Assembly (NCBI RefSeq): GCF_001553625.1
Contig: NZ_CP014230.1
Coordinates: 2,542,001-2,606,000, forward strand
Reading direction: 5' to 3'
DNA: 64,000 bases
From: Desulfomicrobium orale DSM 12838
GTDB lineage: Bacteria > Desulfobacterota > Desulfovibrionia > Desulfovibrionales > Desulfomicrobiaceae
Shown: positions 1 to 8,986 of the stretch, piece by piece
How the letters are laid out: each line of letters opens with the position of its first letter
How positions within the stretch are numbered: position 1 is the first letter of the stretch
The notes under the pieces: generated by a model
Told to the model about the DNA's origin: nothing
Databases searched by the model: none
The model's input: only the letters and a program-made list of their open reading frames with translations
Position numbers and translations under genes: made by a program

Positions 1-986
1 GCCCGCACGCTTTCCCGGCCGTTCCGGACCAGATGTGCGGCGAGTTCCGGCTCCCGGCGCAGCCGGTTCAGTTGTTCGGCCAGTCGTTGCGGTCTGCCGT
101 TTTCAAAAACCAAGCCGTTTTCGCCATCCCTGACCAGTTCAAGATTGGAGGCCAGATTGGAACACACCACCGGCACTCCGGCGGCCCAGCCTTCCTTGAT
201 CACACCGCTCGATCCCTCCCCGTGGGCCGATGGCACCACCAGTATGTCCAGATGCGGCATGACTTCCGAACTTTCCACCCATCCTTTCCAGACAATCCGC
301 TCCTCAAGCCCCAGCCGTGCCGCGAGCTCCCGCAAGGATGGCCCGAGCTTGCCCTCGCCGACAATCCAGATTTCAGGGGGTTCTTCCATCGAAGCCAGAG
401 CGCGAAGAAGCTGGGCATGCCCTTTCTGGGGAGAAAGGGCGCCGATAATGCCAAGGCGTCCATTGTTGGCCCGGCGCGGCAGCCTGGTGAACCGATCTAG
501 CGGGATGGCACTTGGAATGACCACCGTGCGCCTGACACCCGCCGCCGCGACCCGTTCTTCCACTTCCCGGCTGACGCAGATCACCAGACGCCCCAGACGA
601 TATTTCCATCTGCTCCAGCCGGACCCCAGAGCATAGGAAACCCGCCGGGTATGCATCAGCACAAGGCCACGGCGTAAAAAAGCGCAAATAGCGCCCAGAG
701 AGGCCGCGCGGGCGTCATGGGTGTGCAGGATCTCGCGGGGAAGCAGATTTTTGAGCAGGAAGACGGCGTTTCGCGGATGAAAATCGAACCGGCGGGGCAA
801 AACCAGCGTGGGCAGGCCGCGCTTTCCGGCCTCCAGGAGAACAGGCGCTCCGGCCGGAGCCGCCACGCGCACATCATAACCCTGCCGAAGCTGCTCTCCG
901 GCCAGATACAGGACCTGCCGCTGCCCGCCCCGGTATTCCATGCCCAGGTCCAGATGCATGACGCGAAGCGGCGGCGCATTCTCCAT
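1..986 (-). CDS. Glycosyltransferase, GT-B fold (GT4-like), C-terminus cut by window edge
   Basis: Reading down from the ATG at 986 gives an uninterrupted frame of about 328 codons to the window edge. The N-terminus has the GT-B donor pattern: HLDLGMEYRGGQRQ at residues 11-24, a glycine-rich loop typical of family 4 enzymes. The later half has IIGALSPQKGH near residue 190 and the diagnostic E-x7-E region (SAHGEGSSGVIKEGWAAGVPVV) near 265-285. It probably transfers a sugar from a nucleotide donor onto a cell-surface glycan or lipid; the substrate cannot be told. The start is favoured because the preceding bases do not extend the frame. The gene ends left of the window. It lies 16 bases downstream of the aminotransferase on the same strand and could be cotranscribed. 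Confidence 0.8.
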   Translation of the reverse strand, partial: MENAPPLRVMHLDLGMEYRGGQRQVLYLAGEQLRQGYDVRVAAPAGAPVLLEAGKRGLPTLVLPRRFDFHPRNAVFLLKNLLPREILHTHDARAASLGAICAFLRRGLVLMHTRRVSYALGSGWSRWKYRLGRLVICVSREVEERVAAAGVRRTVVIPSAIPLDRFTRLPRRANNGRLGIIGALSPQKGHAQLLRALASMEEPPEIWIVGEGKLGPSLRELAARLGLEERIVWKGWVESSEVMPHLDILVVPSAHGEGSSGVIKEGWAAGVPVVCSNLASNLELVRDGENGLVFENGRPQRLAEQLNRLRREPELAAHLVRNGRESVR

Positions 987-1002
987 AACGGCGGGCCGCC
1001 TC

Positions 1003-1950
1003 TTATCCCCGAAGCGGCTGGCCGTGGGCCTTGCGGTCGGCCACGAGCATCCGGCGCAGTTCCGCGCTCACAGGCCCCGGCCGCCCGTTTCCGATGACCC
1101 GTCCATTATAGCGCACCACGCCCACGGCGTCGATGCTGGTGCCGAGCAGAATGATCTCGCGGCAATCATACAACTCGTCCTCGAGTACGGGGCGGCTCAT
1201 CACCGGCATGATCTCCCCGGCCAGACGCATGGCCCTGAGCAGAGTGGTTCCGGGAAGAGCGTTACGCAGTTCCGGCACCACCAGCGTCCCCTCGCCGTCC
1301 ACCAGCACCGCGTTTTCCGTGGAACCCTCGGCCAGAAAGCCCTCGTCGTCAAAGCACAAGGGAAATTCCGCGCCCTGGTCCACGGCATCTTTTTTCATCA
1401 GCACATTGGGCAGATAATTCACGCTCTTGATTCGGGACATCCAGCCCTGCTTGGCCGGGATGCGCGTCCGCACGGCGCTGACTCCGGCAGCCCAGAAATC
1501 TTCGGGTCTGGGCGCCGAACGCCTGGCCACGATGTACAAGCTCGGGGCCGGGCATTCGCGGATATCCAGAGCGAATCCTCCAGGACCACGGCCCACCAGC
1601 ACCATCACATTCCCCGCATCTGCCTGGCCAGCCAGACAGACCTGCCGAATGAGTTTGTCCAGCTCCACCTTCGTCACCGGCGGCTCAAGCCCGATGGCCT
1701 GGGCCGAACGCTGCAAACGGTCAAGGTGTTCATCCAGCTGGTAGATGGCTCCGTCCTCGAAACGCAAGGCCTCGAAAATCCCGTCCCCCCGATGTACCAG
1801 ATGATCATCCAGCGGGATGAGCATAAGCCGGGGATTGGTGAAGATCGCCCCCAACCGGTGGTCGTAAAAGGCCAGGATGTTTTCCTCACCGGAGCGGGGC
1901 AGGGACAGCACCCGCTCCCAGAACAGTTCTTCGGATCCCAATTCGGCCAT
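1003..1950 (-). CDS. Class IV aminotransferase (branched-chain / D-amino-acid aminotransferase / 4-amino-4-deoxychorismate lyase family)
   Basis: PLP-dependent fold-type IV enzyme of about 315 residues. Visible family features are HRGDGIFEALRF near residue 54, the PLP lysine in SRIKSVNYLPN, and EGSTENAVLV, which matches the EGSTxN cofactor-phosphate motif. An upstream in-frame ATG at 1974 exists, but GGAGG sits 8 bases before the ATG at 1950, so the shorter start is chosen. The family includes IlvE, D-alanine aminotransferase and PabC. The sequence alone does not decide among them; the N-terminal extension before the HRGDG motif is longer than in PabC. It sits downstream of asd, separated by a weak hairpin, and upstream of a glycosyltransferase. 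Confidence 0.8.
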   Translation of the reverse strand: MAELGSEELFWERVLSLPRSGEENILAFYDHRLGAIFTNPRLMLIPLDDHLVHRGDGIFEALRFEDGAIYQLDEHLDRLQRSAQAIGLEPPVTKVELDKLIRQVCLAGQADAGNVMVLVGRGPGGFALDIRECPAPSLYIVARRSAPRPEDFWAAGVSAVRTRIPAKQGWMSRIKSVNYLPNVLMKKDAVDQGAEFPLCFDDEGFLAEGSTENAVLVDGEGTLVVPELRNALPGTTLLRAMRLAGEIMPVMSRPVLEDELYDCREIILLGTSIDAVGVVRYNGRVIGNGRPGPVSAELRRMLVADRKAHGQPLRG

Positions 1951-1973
1951 GGCTATCTCCTCCACAAGCGACA

Positions 1974-1994
1974 ACGCCCCGTTGGCCGGGGCGT
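1974..1994 (-). terminator. Hairpin downstream of asd, weak terminator candidate
   Basis: Seven-base-pair stem ACGCCCC/GGGGCGT with a 7-base loop, placed 50 bases after the asd stop. The following minus-strand bases are TGTCGCTTGT, so the U-tract is poor and termination may be partial. Confidence 0.4.
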
Positions 1995-2043
1995 ATCGAA
2001 ACAGATTGCATTTCCGCGCGGTTCTCCACCAGTGGACGGAGGA

Positions 2044-3069
2044 TTACGGCACACGCAGCAGATTTCTTTCCAGCAGGGCTTCGGCTATCTGCACCGCGTT
2101 CAGGGCGGCACCCTTGCGGATGTTGTCAGCCACAATAAACATGTTCAGGCCGTTGGCGATACTCTCGTCCTCGCGGATGCGCCCCACGAAAATATCGTCC
2201 TCCCCGGCGGCCACAACGGGCATGGGATAGATCTTCTCACCGGGATTATCGTACACGCGAATGCCCGGAGCCTGGGACAAAATGGCTCTGGCTTCCTGCG
2301 GGCTCAGCTTTTTCTCCGTCTCGATGTTCACGCTCTCACTGTGTCCGTAGAAAACGGGTACCCGAACCGTGGTCGCGGTCACCCGGACGGTGTCGTCGCC
2401 CAAAATTTTCGTGGTCTCCAGCACCATCTTCATTTCTTCCTTGGTGTACTCGTTGTCCAGGAAGACGTCGATCTGGGGCAGACAGTTGAAGGCGATGCGA
2501 TACGGATAAACCTCACTGGCCGTCTCCTGCCCGTTGAAAAGCTGCCGCACCTGGGACTCCAGCTCGGCAATGGCCTTCTGTCCCGTGCCCGACACGGCCT
2601 GATAGGTGGAGACCACCACCCGCCTGATGCGCGCGGCATCGTGCAGGGGCTTGAGCACCGCTACCATCTGAATGGTGGAACAGTTGGGATTGGCGATGAT
2701 GCCCTTGTGCCAGGCCAGATCATCCGGATTGACCTCGGGCACCACCAGCGGCACGGCCGAGTCCATGCGCCAGGCACTGGAGTTGTCCACCACCACACAT
2801 CCCGCCTTGACGGCGCAGGGCGCAAACTTCTCCGAAGTGCTGCCGCCCGCGGAAAAAATGGCCAAGTCCACGCCGACGAAGGAATCTTCCGTCAGTTCCT
2901 GCACAGTCAGGGAACGGGAGCCGCATTCCACGGGCGTGCCTGCCGAGCGGGAAGAAGCCAGGGCACGCACTTCCGCATGAGGAAAATCGCGCCGGACCAA
3001 TGTATCGAGCATCTCCCGTCCCACGGCGCCTGTCGCGCCCACCACGGCCACCACCGGTTTCTTGGCCAT
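2044..3069 (-). CDS. asd: Aspartate-semialdehyde dehydrogenase
   Basis: Reduces aspartyl-4-phosphate to aspartate semialdehyde with NADPH, the branch point to lysine/diaminopimelate, threonine and methionine; here the product also feeds carboxyspermidine synthesis. The 341-residue protein starts with the Rossmann motif VVGATGAVGREML and has the catalytic cysteine in ANPNCSTIQM (about Cys130), the NSSAWRM segment, and VSTYQAVSGTGQ. Two adjacent ATGs (3072 and 3069) are available. GGAGG is 5 bases from the second and only 2 from the first, so 3069 is chosen. It lies 25 bases after metF on the same strand, so the two may be cotranscribed. Length and motifs fit the family, with no anomaly. Confidence 0.96.
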   Translation of the reverse strand: MAKKPVVAVVGATGAVGREMLDTLVRRDFPHAEVRALASSRSAGTPVECGSRSLTVQELTEDSFVGVDLAIFSAGGSTSEKFAPCAVKAGCVVVDNSSAWRMDSAVPLVVPEVNPDDLAWHKGIIANPNCSTIQMVAVLKPLHDAARIRRVVVSTYQAVSGTGQKAIAELESQVRQLFNGQETASEVYPYRIAFNCLPQIDVFLDNEYTKEEMKMVLETTKILGDDTVRVTATTVRVPVFYGHSESVNIETEKKLSPQEARAILSQAPGIRVYDNPGEKIYPMPVVAAGEDDIFVGRIREDESIANGLNMFIVADNIRKGAALNAVQIAEALLERNLLRVP

Positions 3070-3094
3070 CATTCCCTCCAGTAAATGAGCGTTT

Positions 3095-3988
3095 TCAGCA
3101 ATCCGAATGCGTATCCCGCACGGTGGAATCCTTCCAGATTTCCAGACAGGTATCGGCCCTGTTCAGAGTGTACAGATGCACTCCGGGCGCGCCGCGGTCA
3201 AGCAGATCCCGAATCTGCGCCTTGGCAAACCCAAGCCCCAGACCACGCACCCCACTGTCGCCGTAGACATGCTGAACGTGTTCCAGATCGCGCATGTATC
3301 CTTCCGGAACAGAAGCCCCGCAAAAACCGAGCATGCGCTTCAGGGCCGCCAGATTCCGCACCGGCAGTACCCCTGGAATGATGGGGACAGTCACTCCCGC
3401 TGACCGGGCCTGATCCACAAAGCGGAAATAAGCGTTGTTATCGAAGAAAAGCTGGGTGATGACGAAATCCGCTCCACACTGGACTTTGTGCCGCAGCCAC
3501 GCGATATCACGCTCCATGGACGGCGCTTCCGGATGCTTCTCCGGATATCCGGCCACACCAACGCAAAACCGGGGGAAGCCATCGCGGATAAAGTGCACCA
3601 GATCACAGCCGTGCCGGAAGTCCTCGCTGTCGGGGATGAAAGTGGTTTCGCCGCGAGGAGGATCCCCTCGCAGAGCCAGAATATTTTCACACCCGGAATC
3701 CGCGACGTCTTCCAGAAAAGAGCTGAGCCCGGTGCGATGCGCACCCACGCAGGTCAGGTGCAACAGCGGCTCCAGCATGTATTCCTGTTTCAGGCGGGCC
3801 GCTATTTCCAGCGTGTTATGCCGGGTGCTGCCGCCAGCCCCGTAGGTTACGGAACAAAAAACAGGCGCCAGGACCTTGAGTTCCCGAACGACATCAAAAA
3901 AACCGGGCCACTGCGCCCGGTCTTTGGGAGGAAAAAACTCCAGCGACAGAAACGGCTCCCGCCGCTGGAGCAGTTCGGCAATGCGCAC
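3095..3988 (-). CDS. metF: 5,10-methylenetetrahydrofolate reductase
   Basis: FAD enzyme that reduces methylene-THF to methyl-THF for methionine synthesis and one-carbon flow. The 297-residue protein has the family signature LSLEFFPPK near residue 17 with the catalytic glutamate, then VTYGAGGSTR, HLTCVGAHR, ILALRGDPPRG and FVITQLFFDN, all in the expected order for a TIM-barrel MetF. The start is GTG. GGAGG lies 6 bases before the GTG at 3988 and touches the alternative GTG at 3994, so 3988 is preferred. It is followed by asd on the same strand. Confidence 0.95.
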   Translation of the reverse strand: MRIAELLQRREPFLSLEFFPPKDRAQWPGFFDVVRELKVLAPVFCSVTYGAGGSTRHNTLEIAARLKQEYMLEPLLHLTCVGAHRTGLSSFLEDVADSGCENILALRGDPPRGETTFIPDSEDFRHGCDLVHFIRDGFPRFCVGVAGYPEKHPEAPSMERDIAWLRHKVQCGADFVITQLFFDNNAYFRFVDQARSAGVTVPIIPGVLPVRNLAALKRMLGFCGASVPEGYMRDLEHVQHVYGDSGVRGLGLGFAKAQIRDLLDRGAPGVHLYTLNRADTCLEIWKDSTVRDTHSDC

Positions 3989-4056
3989 AGTCACCCTCCG
4001 CTAATGCCATTGTTGTTTTGCGGACCGCCTCTTCGGACCTAAACCCCACAGCAGAA

Positions 4057-5259
4057 CTATATAACATCGCCGATGGAGAATATGGGCAAATACATGCTGA
4101 CCACTAGTCCACCCACCACGACGCCCAGAAATACGATCATCAAAGGCTCAATGAGCGAGGTCAGAGTCTCCACCGCAACATCCACTTCATCGTCATAAAA
4201 ATCCGCAATTTTGGCCAGCATGGAGTCCAAAGAACCCGTTGTTTCGCCGATGGAAATCATGTGAATAACCATAGGCGGGAATACACCCGTGTCTTCCAAT
4301 GGCTCGGCCAAAGTCTGGCCTTCGGCAATGGATTTCTTGGCCTCGAGCACCCCCAGTTCCACGGTTTTGTTGCCCGATGTCTTGGCGACGATATCCAATG
4401 CGCTCAGGATGGGTACGCCGCTTGATACCATGGTGGAAAACGTCCGGCTGAACTTGGCCACGGCGGCCTTGCGGAGTAAAGGACCAAAAATAGGCAGAAA
4501 CAGTATCCAACGGTCTACCAGTATCTTTCCCTGTTCCCATTTGTAGAAAAAGCGGAATCCCACCAGAAAAAGGATGAACCCAATTACCAGCCACAGAATA
4601 TTCTCGGTGACGAATCTACTGAGATCAATAACAATCTGGGTCGGCAAAGGTAACGCAGAACCGAAACTTCGAAACATCTGCTCAAAGGTGGGAATAACAA
4701 AAATAAGAATAATTGCGACAACGGCAACTGCCACTGTCACAACCACGCCAGGGTAAATCATGGCCCCTTTGATCTTGGCTTTGAGCTTAGCCGCCTTCTC
4801 TATGTATTCGGACAACCGCAGCAGAACAATATCCAGAATACCGCCGGTTTCACCCGCATTGACCATGTTTGTGTAGAGGGCGTCAAAAACATCGGGATGT
4901 TTCTTCAAAGCCTCATAGAGAGAGCTGCCGCCTTCGATATCGTTACGCACGGAATACAGCTTGCGGCGCAATTTACTATTTTCGGTCTGTTCACACATGA
5001 TCTGCAGCGCTTGCAGGATAGGCACGCCAGCGTTGATCATGGTGGCGAACTGACGGCTGAAAACCACCATATCGCGGTCCGAAACGCCGCCCTCAAGGGG
5101 AGTCCCCTCCAGCAAATCCTTGGGTCTGGGTTTGACCCAGACAAGAGAATATCCTTTCCGGCGCAGAATATTTTCCGCAAATTCCAGACTGGGAGCATCA
5201 AGGTCCCCCTTGACGGTTCTTCCGTTACGAGCCTTTGCCTTGTAGATAAAAATAGCCAT
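4057..5259 (-). CDS. pilC: Type IV pilus / type II secretion inner-membrane protein, PilC/GspF family
   Basis: Polytopic platform protein of type IV pilus or type II secretion machines. The 400-residue length equals the family norm. It has two T2SSF domains, each with the signature FSRQFATMINAGVPILQAL (about residue 75) and FSRTFSTMVSSGVPILSAL (about 275), and hydrophobic helices near 170-195, 220-245 and 375-395. The frame stays open about 84 codons further upstream, but that part lies inside the ABC-F gene. GGAG stands 9 bases before the ATG at 5259 and the protein there aligns with PilC, so 5259 is the start. No pilin, PilB or PilT lies nearby, so this is an orphan locus within the window. 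Confidence 0.92.
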   Translation of the reverse strand: MAIFIYKAKARNGRTVKGDLDAPSLEFAENILRRKGYSLVWVKPRPKDLLEGTPLEGGVSDRDMVVFSRQFATMINAGVPILQALQIMCEQTENSKLRRKLYSVRNDIEGGSSLYEALKKHPDVFDALYTNMVNAGETGGILDIVLLRLSEYIEKAAKLKAKIKGAMIYPGVVVTVAVAVVAIILIFVIPTFEQMFRSFGSALPLPTQIVIDLSRFVTENILWLVIGFILFLVGFRFFYKWEQGKILVDRWILFLPIFGPLLRKAAVAKFSRTFSTMVSSGVPILSALDIVAKTSGNKTVELGVLEAKKSIAEGQTLAEPLEDTGVFPPMVIHMISIGETTGSLDSMLAKIADFYDDEVDVAVETLTSLIEPLMIVFLGVVVGGLVVSMYLPIFSIGDVI

Positions 5260-5347
5260 ACAGATATTCTCCAGAAAAAAGTCAAAATATGGGATTACAA
5301 TGCTCCCAACACGTAAATATATCAAGGGGCTAATCTGAGCTTCTCCT

Positions 5348-7282
5348 TCAATCCGTCTTTTGCCCTTCCAGTTCCTGCAGTTCCTTCTCCAGATAAGCCA
5401 GTTCCGACATGAACTCCTCGGCTTTTTCCTGCAGCCGGGTGAACTTCCGTCCCAGTTCACCGGACCGTTCCACATCGGCATAGGTGGCCGGATCCGCCAG
5501 CAGAACCTCAAGTTCGCCCTGTTCCGCGAGATTGGCCTCTAGCTGGGCTTCAAATTTTTCGTATTTTTTCCTGAGGGGTCTGACCTGCTGATGAATCCGG
5601 TTCCGCAGTTCGGCCTCCTCCCGCTTTCTCTGTTTCTGATCCTGCCGGGCTGCTTTGGGCTGCCGCGCCTCTGCATCATTCTCTTCCTTTTTGCGGGCGT
5701 GATACTCGTCAAACCCGCACTGGTGAACTTCTATACCCTGCGGCGTGAGTTCCCAGATTTCGTTGACCACTTCCGACAGCAGATAGCGGTCATGGGCCAC
5801 GGCCAGCATGGTCCCGGAATAGGCGCACAGGGCCTCGATCAGGGCTTCCCGGCTTTCCATGTCCAGATGGTTGGTCGGCTCGTCCAGAACCAGAAAGTTG
5901 GCTCGGCTGAGGAAAAGGCTGGCCAGAACCAGCCGGTTCTTTTCCCCGCCGCTCAATTCCTCCACCTTCTTTTCCCAGTACCGTTCGCCCAGCATGAAGA
6001 GCCCGAGCACGGACTTGAGCTGGAAATCCGAGCTGGAGGGAGAGGCCAGACGCCGTATCTCGGCCATGACTGTCTGGGTCGGACGCAGAATATCCGTCTG
6101 GTGCTGGCTGAAATAGCCGGTCACGATGGATGATCCCAGCGAAACCCTGCCCCGCGTGGGTGCAAGTCCGCCAGTGATGAGCTTGATCAGGGTGGATTTG
6201 CCGCGGCCGTTGGGGCCGACCAGACCGATCTTCTGGCCGCGGTACAGATGAAAAGTCAGACCGGAAAACAGCTCCGCATCCGGAAAGGAAAAGGACAGGT
6301 CCACGGCCGAGAGTACCGTCTGGTTGCCTCGCTCGGGCTCGGGCCAGGAAAAGGACAGAGTCCGGGTACGGACTTCAGGCGCGATCCCGTCCAGTTCACC
6401 CTGCAGCCTGCCGATCCGCACCAGCCGGCTCTGGGCCTGCCTGGCCTTGGTGGCCTTGGCCCGGAAACGGTCCACAAAAGCCTGGTTGCGGCCGATTTCC
6501 GCCCGCAGTTTTTCCGCCTGGCGCCGGTTCTGCTCCCCGCGCTCGGCATTCCATTCCAGAAACTGCGAAAAGTTGCCGTCGCGCAGCACGGGTTTTTCTC
6601 CGCCGAGAAAAAGCACCCTGTTGGCGCAGCGGTCCAGAAAATAGCGGTCATGGGCCACAAAGACGAGAGCGCCCTGAAAACTCTGCACATAGGACTCAAG
6701 CCACTCCACCGCTTCCAGGTCCAGATGGTTGGTCGGCTCGTCCAGAAAAAGGATATCAGCCCCGGCCACCAGCACCCGGGCCAGCTTGGCCCGCTCCCGC
6801 CAGCCACCGCTCAGTTCTCCCAAGGTCCGGGAAAAGGCGGCCGGGGCAAAGCCCAGGCCGGACAGAATGGCATGGGCCCGGTGTTCGGGATTGTAGCCGT
6901 ATTGGTGTTCCAGCTCCGCCTGCCGGTGATGCAGTTCCATCAGAGCCGCATCGTCGCCCTTTTCCAAGGCCGTCTTCCAGTCCATCCAGAACTCAGCCCA
7001 GGAGGGCAGCACCTCCAGCACGAAATCCTCGAGTCTTTTCTCCAGATCCGCCCGGCCCAGATCCTGACGCACGAACCCGATCTGAGCGCCCTTGGGCGTA
7101 CTGACCCGGCCGCTGTCGGGAGAAACCTCTCCAGCCATGATCTTGAGCAAAGTGGATTTTCCGCAGCCATTGGGACCCACCAGAGCCAGCCGCGTTCCGG
7201 AATGAACCTCCAGAGACAGCCCGGAGAACAGATCCACCCCGGAATACGCCTTGGAGACCGCCTGAACCGTGATTCTGGACAT
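5348..7282 (-). CDS. ABC-F family ATPase (Uup/EttA-like ribosome-associated factor)
   Basis: Cytosolic 644-residue protein with two ABC cassettes and no membrane segments. Walker A motifs are GPNGCGKSTLLK (about residue 35) and GPNGRGKSTLIK (about 350). Signatures are LSGGWRERAKLARVL and LSGGEKNRLVLASL, with Walker B LFLDEPTNHLDLE and LVLDEPTNHLDME. A charged linker separates the cassettes and a Lys/Glu-rich coiled coil of about 90 residues closes the protein, as in Uup-type members. Such proteins act on ribosomes or rRNA. The exact subtype is not decided; the long C-terminal coiled coil favours Uup. Its ATG shares one base with the stop of the upstream gene (TAATG), which implies translational coupling. 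Confidence 0.92.
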   Translation of the reverse strand: MSRITVQAVSKAYSGVDLFSGLSLEVHSGTRLALVGPNGCGKSTLLKIMAGEVSPDSGRVSTPKGAQIGFVRQDLGRADLEKRLEDFVLEVLPSWAEFWMDWKTALEKGDDAALMELHHRQAELEHQYGYNPEHRAHAILSGLGFAPAAFSRTLGELSGGWRERAKLARVLVAGADILFLDEPTNHLDLEAVEWLESYVQSFQGALVFVAHDRYFLDRCANRVLFLGGEKPVLRDGNFSQFLEWNAERGEQNRRQAEKLRAEIGRNQAFVDRFRAKATKARQAQSRLVRIGRLQGELDGIAPEVRTRTLSFSWPEPERGNQTVLSAVDLSFSFPDAELFSGLTFHLYRGQKIGLVGPNGRGKSTLIKLITGGLAPTRGRVSLGSSIVTGYFSQHQTDILRPTQTVMAEIRRLASPSSSDFQLKSVLGLFMLGERYWEKKVEELSGGEKNRLVLASLFLSRANFLVLDEPTNHLDMESREALIEALCAYSGTMLAVAHDRYLLSEVVNEIWELTPQGIEVHQCGFDEYHARKKEENDAEARQPKAARQDQKQRKREEAELRNRIHQQVRPLRKKYEKFEAQLEANLAEQGELEVLLADPATYADVERSGELGRKFTRLQEKAEEFMSELAYLEKELQELEGQKTD

Positions 7283-7704
7283 TACTCGGCTTCGAAAAAG
7301 ATGGATATCTGCGTCATCAGGGACGTGACAGACTTGTTGAACATATCCTCGGAAAACTCTTCGGCCGGGAACTTGGTCTGCAGCATCAGAAATTCTTCCT
7401 GCTCATCGCCCAGCGGCGGGGTGACGGTCAGCGAGGCTCCGAGCAGATCGCCGTTCAGGGTCAGCAGATCCAGCAGATCCTCCCTGCCCGCGTCCTCAAT
7501 GGGACCAAGAGACAGGGACACCGTGACCGTGGGCAGATCAAAGGTGCCCTGATTGGGTTCCAGAGACAGAAACCCGCTGCCCTCCTCACCCAGTTCGAAA
7601 CCCCACAGAGCACCGTCCTCTGCGGCGGGGGAAATGGGTTCGTACTCCGAAGCCGCTTTTTTGAGCACGGCTTCCATTTTCTGGGCAAAGGCGACCAAAT
7701 CCAT
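7282..7704 (-). CDS. Small acidic conserved-type protein of unknown function
   Basis: A 140-residue protein with no signal peptide or membrane helix. It is rich in Glu and Asp (EDGALWGFELGEEGSG, PIEDAGREDLLDLL). The pattern of alternating beta strands and two long helices recalls CesT/YbjN-type small chaperone folds, but I do not recognise a family motif. GGAGG lies 5 bases before the ATG at 7704; a longer start at 7764 lacks such a site. The stop codon overlaps the ATG of the ABC-F ATPase, so the two are very probably translated together. Function is not assigned. Confidence 0.75.
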   Translation of the reverse strand: MDLVAFAQKMEAVLKKAASEYEPISPAAEDGALWGFELGEEGSGFLSLEPNQGTFDLPTVTVSLSLGPIEDAGREDLLDLLTLNGDLLGASLTVTPPLGDEQEEFLMLQTKFPAEEFSEDMFNKSVTSLMTQISIFFEAE

Positions 7705-7894
7705 ATTTTCCTCCACAGGCAGTTTACGGCCGGGCTGCGGCCAACAAAAAAGAAAGTTTCCCATAGAACGCTCCGCGCCGGACTGACAAGCTCTTTGCCC
7801 GGAGCCCGCACCGGCTGGAATACACGCTTCTTACATATTTCCTCTCCGGCGGAAAATACGTTAGCGGCGGGGACCAACTTCAGCAGTGCCAACC

Positions 7895-8986
7895 ATGGAC
7901 AACACTCTCTCCCATCTTCTCATGGACTGGTTTACGCGCCACCAGCGGGACCTTCCCTGGCGCAGAACCTACAGCCCGTATCACGTCTGGATTTCGGAGA
8001 TCATGCTGCAGCAGACCCAGATGGAGCGCGGCGTGGAGTACTTCAACCGCTGGATGCGAAAACTCCCCGATGTGGAGGCCCTGGCCGAAGCCCGCGAGGA
8101 CGATGTGCTCAAGCTGTGGGAGGGGCTCGGATACTACTCCCGGGCCCGCAATCTGCACAGGGCCGCCTGCATCCTGTGCTCCGTGCACGGCGGCTGTTTT
8201 CCCTCCACGCCGGAGGAGCTGCAGAAGCTTCCGGGCATCGGCCCGTACACGGCCCGGGCCATTGCCAGCATCGCCTTCGAGCGGGACGTCTGTGTGGTGG
8301 ACGCCAATGTGGAGCGCGTCTGCAGCAGGCTCTATAATATCGATACGCCCGTGAAAAACCGCGACACCAGAAAGCGGATAGAAGAAATCTGCGAAGCCCT
8401 GCTTCCTCCGGGCCAGGCCAGAATCTTCAATCAGGCCGTCATGGAGTTTGGCAGCCTGCTCTGCTCTCCCCGGACGCCCGGCTGTCCCGTCTGTCCGGTA
8501 CGGGAATTCTGCGCCGCCCTCCGGGAAGGCGTGGTGGATCAGCGCCCCGTGCTCCGGCCGCCTGCAAAACCCATTTTTCTGGACATGGCCACCGGCGTGC
8601 TCCGGCGCGAAGGCAGATTCTTCGTACAGAAACGCCTGAGCGACGATGTCTGGGGAAACCTGTGGGAATTTCCCGGCGGCGTGGTGGAACAGGGCGAGAG
8701 TCCGGAACAGGCGGTCATCCGTGAGTATCTGGAGGAAACGGGCCTGACCGTCTCCCGCCCGGCACCCATCGGAAGATTCAAACATTCCTACACCAGATAC
8801 CGGATCACCCTGCACGCCTTCTTCGTCGAAGCCGAGACCGTGGCTCCCGTCGCGCTCACCGCGGCCCAGGAATACCGCTGGTCCACCTGGGAAGAAGTGT
8901 GCAGTCTGGCCTTTCCCGCCGGGCACCGGAAACTCGTCGAACACCTGTCCCTGTTGCGCAAATTCGAAATGGAGACCAACTCATGA
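7895..8986 (+). CDS. mutY: A/G-specific adenine DNA glycosylase
   Basis: Removes adenine mispaired with 8-oxoguanine in base excision repair. The HhH-GPD domain shows EIMLQQTQ with the catalytic glutamate near residue 36, the helix-hairpin-helix LPGIGPYTARAIAS near 112, and VDANVERV with the catalytic aspartate. The 4Fe-4S loop has the exact spacing C-x6-C-x2-C-x5-C near residue 190. The C-terminal third is the NUDIX-like 8-oxoG recognition domain (EFPGGVVEQGESPEQAVIREYLEE). The ATG at 7895 is used; a GTG three codons upstream is possible, and no strong ribosome site decides. The stop overlaps the next gene by four bases (ATGA). Confidence 0.95.
   Translation: MDNTLSHLLMDWFTRHQRDLPWRRTYSPYHVWISEIMLQQTQMERGVEYFNRWMRKLPDVEALAEAREDDVLKLWEGLGYYSRARNLHRAACILCSVHGGCFPSTPEELQKLPGIGPYTARAIASIAFERDVCVVDANVERVCSRLYNIDTPVKNRDTRKRIEEICEALLPPGQARIFNQAVMEFGSLLCSPRTPGCPVCPVREFCAALREGVVDQRPVLRPPAKPIFLDMATGVLRREGRFFVQKRLSDDVWGNLWEFPGGVVEQGESPEQAVIREYLEETGLTVSRPAPIGRFKHSYTRYRITLHAFFVEAETVAPVALTAAQEYRWSTWEEVCSLAFPAGHRKLVEHLSLLRKFEMETNS

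Noticed and set aside
940-3084. 714-codon plus-strand open frame opposite the aminotransferase and asd genes
   Set aside because: Its translation is His/Gly/Arg-rich low-complexity typical of the antisense of GC-rich genes, has no ribosome site, and lies over two clearly recognised genes.
5260-5511. 84-codon N-terminal extension of the PilC-like gene
   Set aside because: It overlaps the ABC-F coding region in another frame, reads Trp/Arg-rich nonsense, and a good ribosome site exists before the ATG at 5259.
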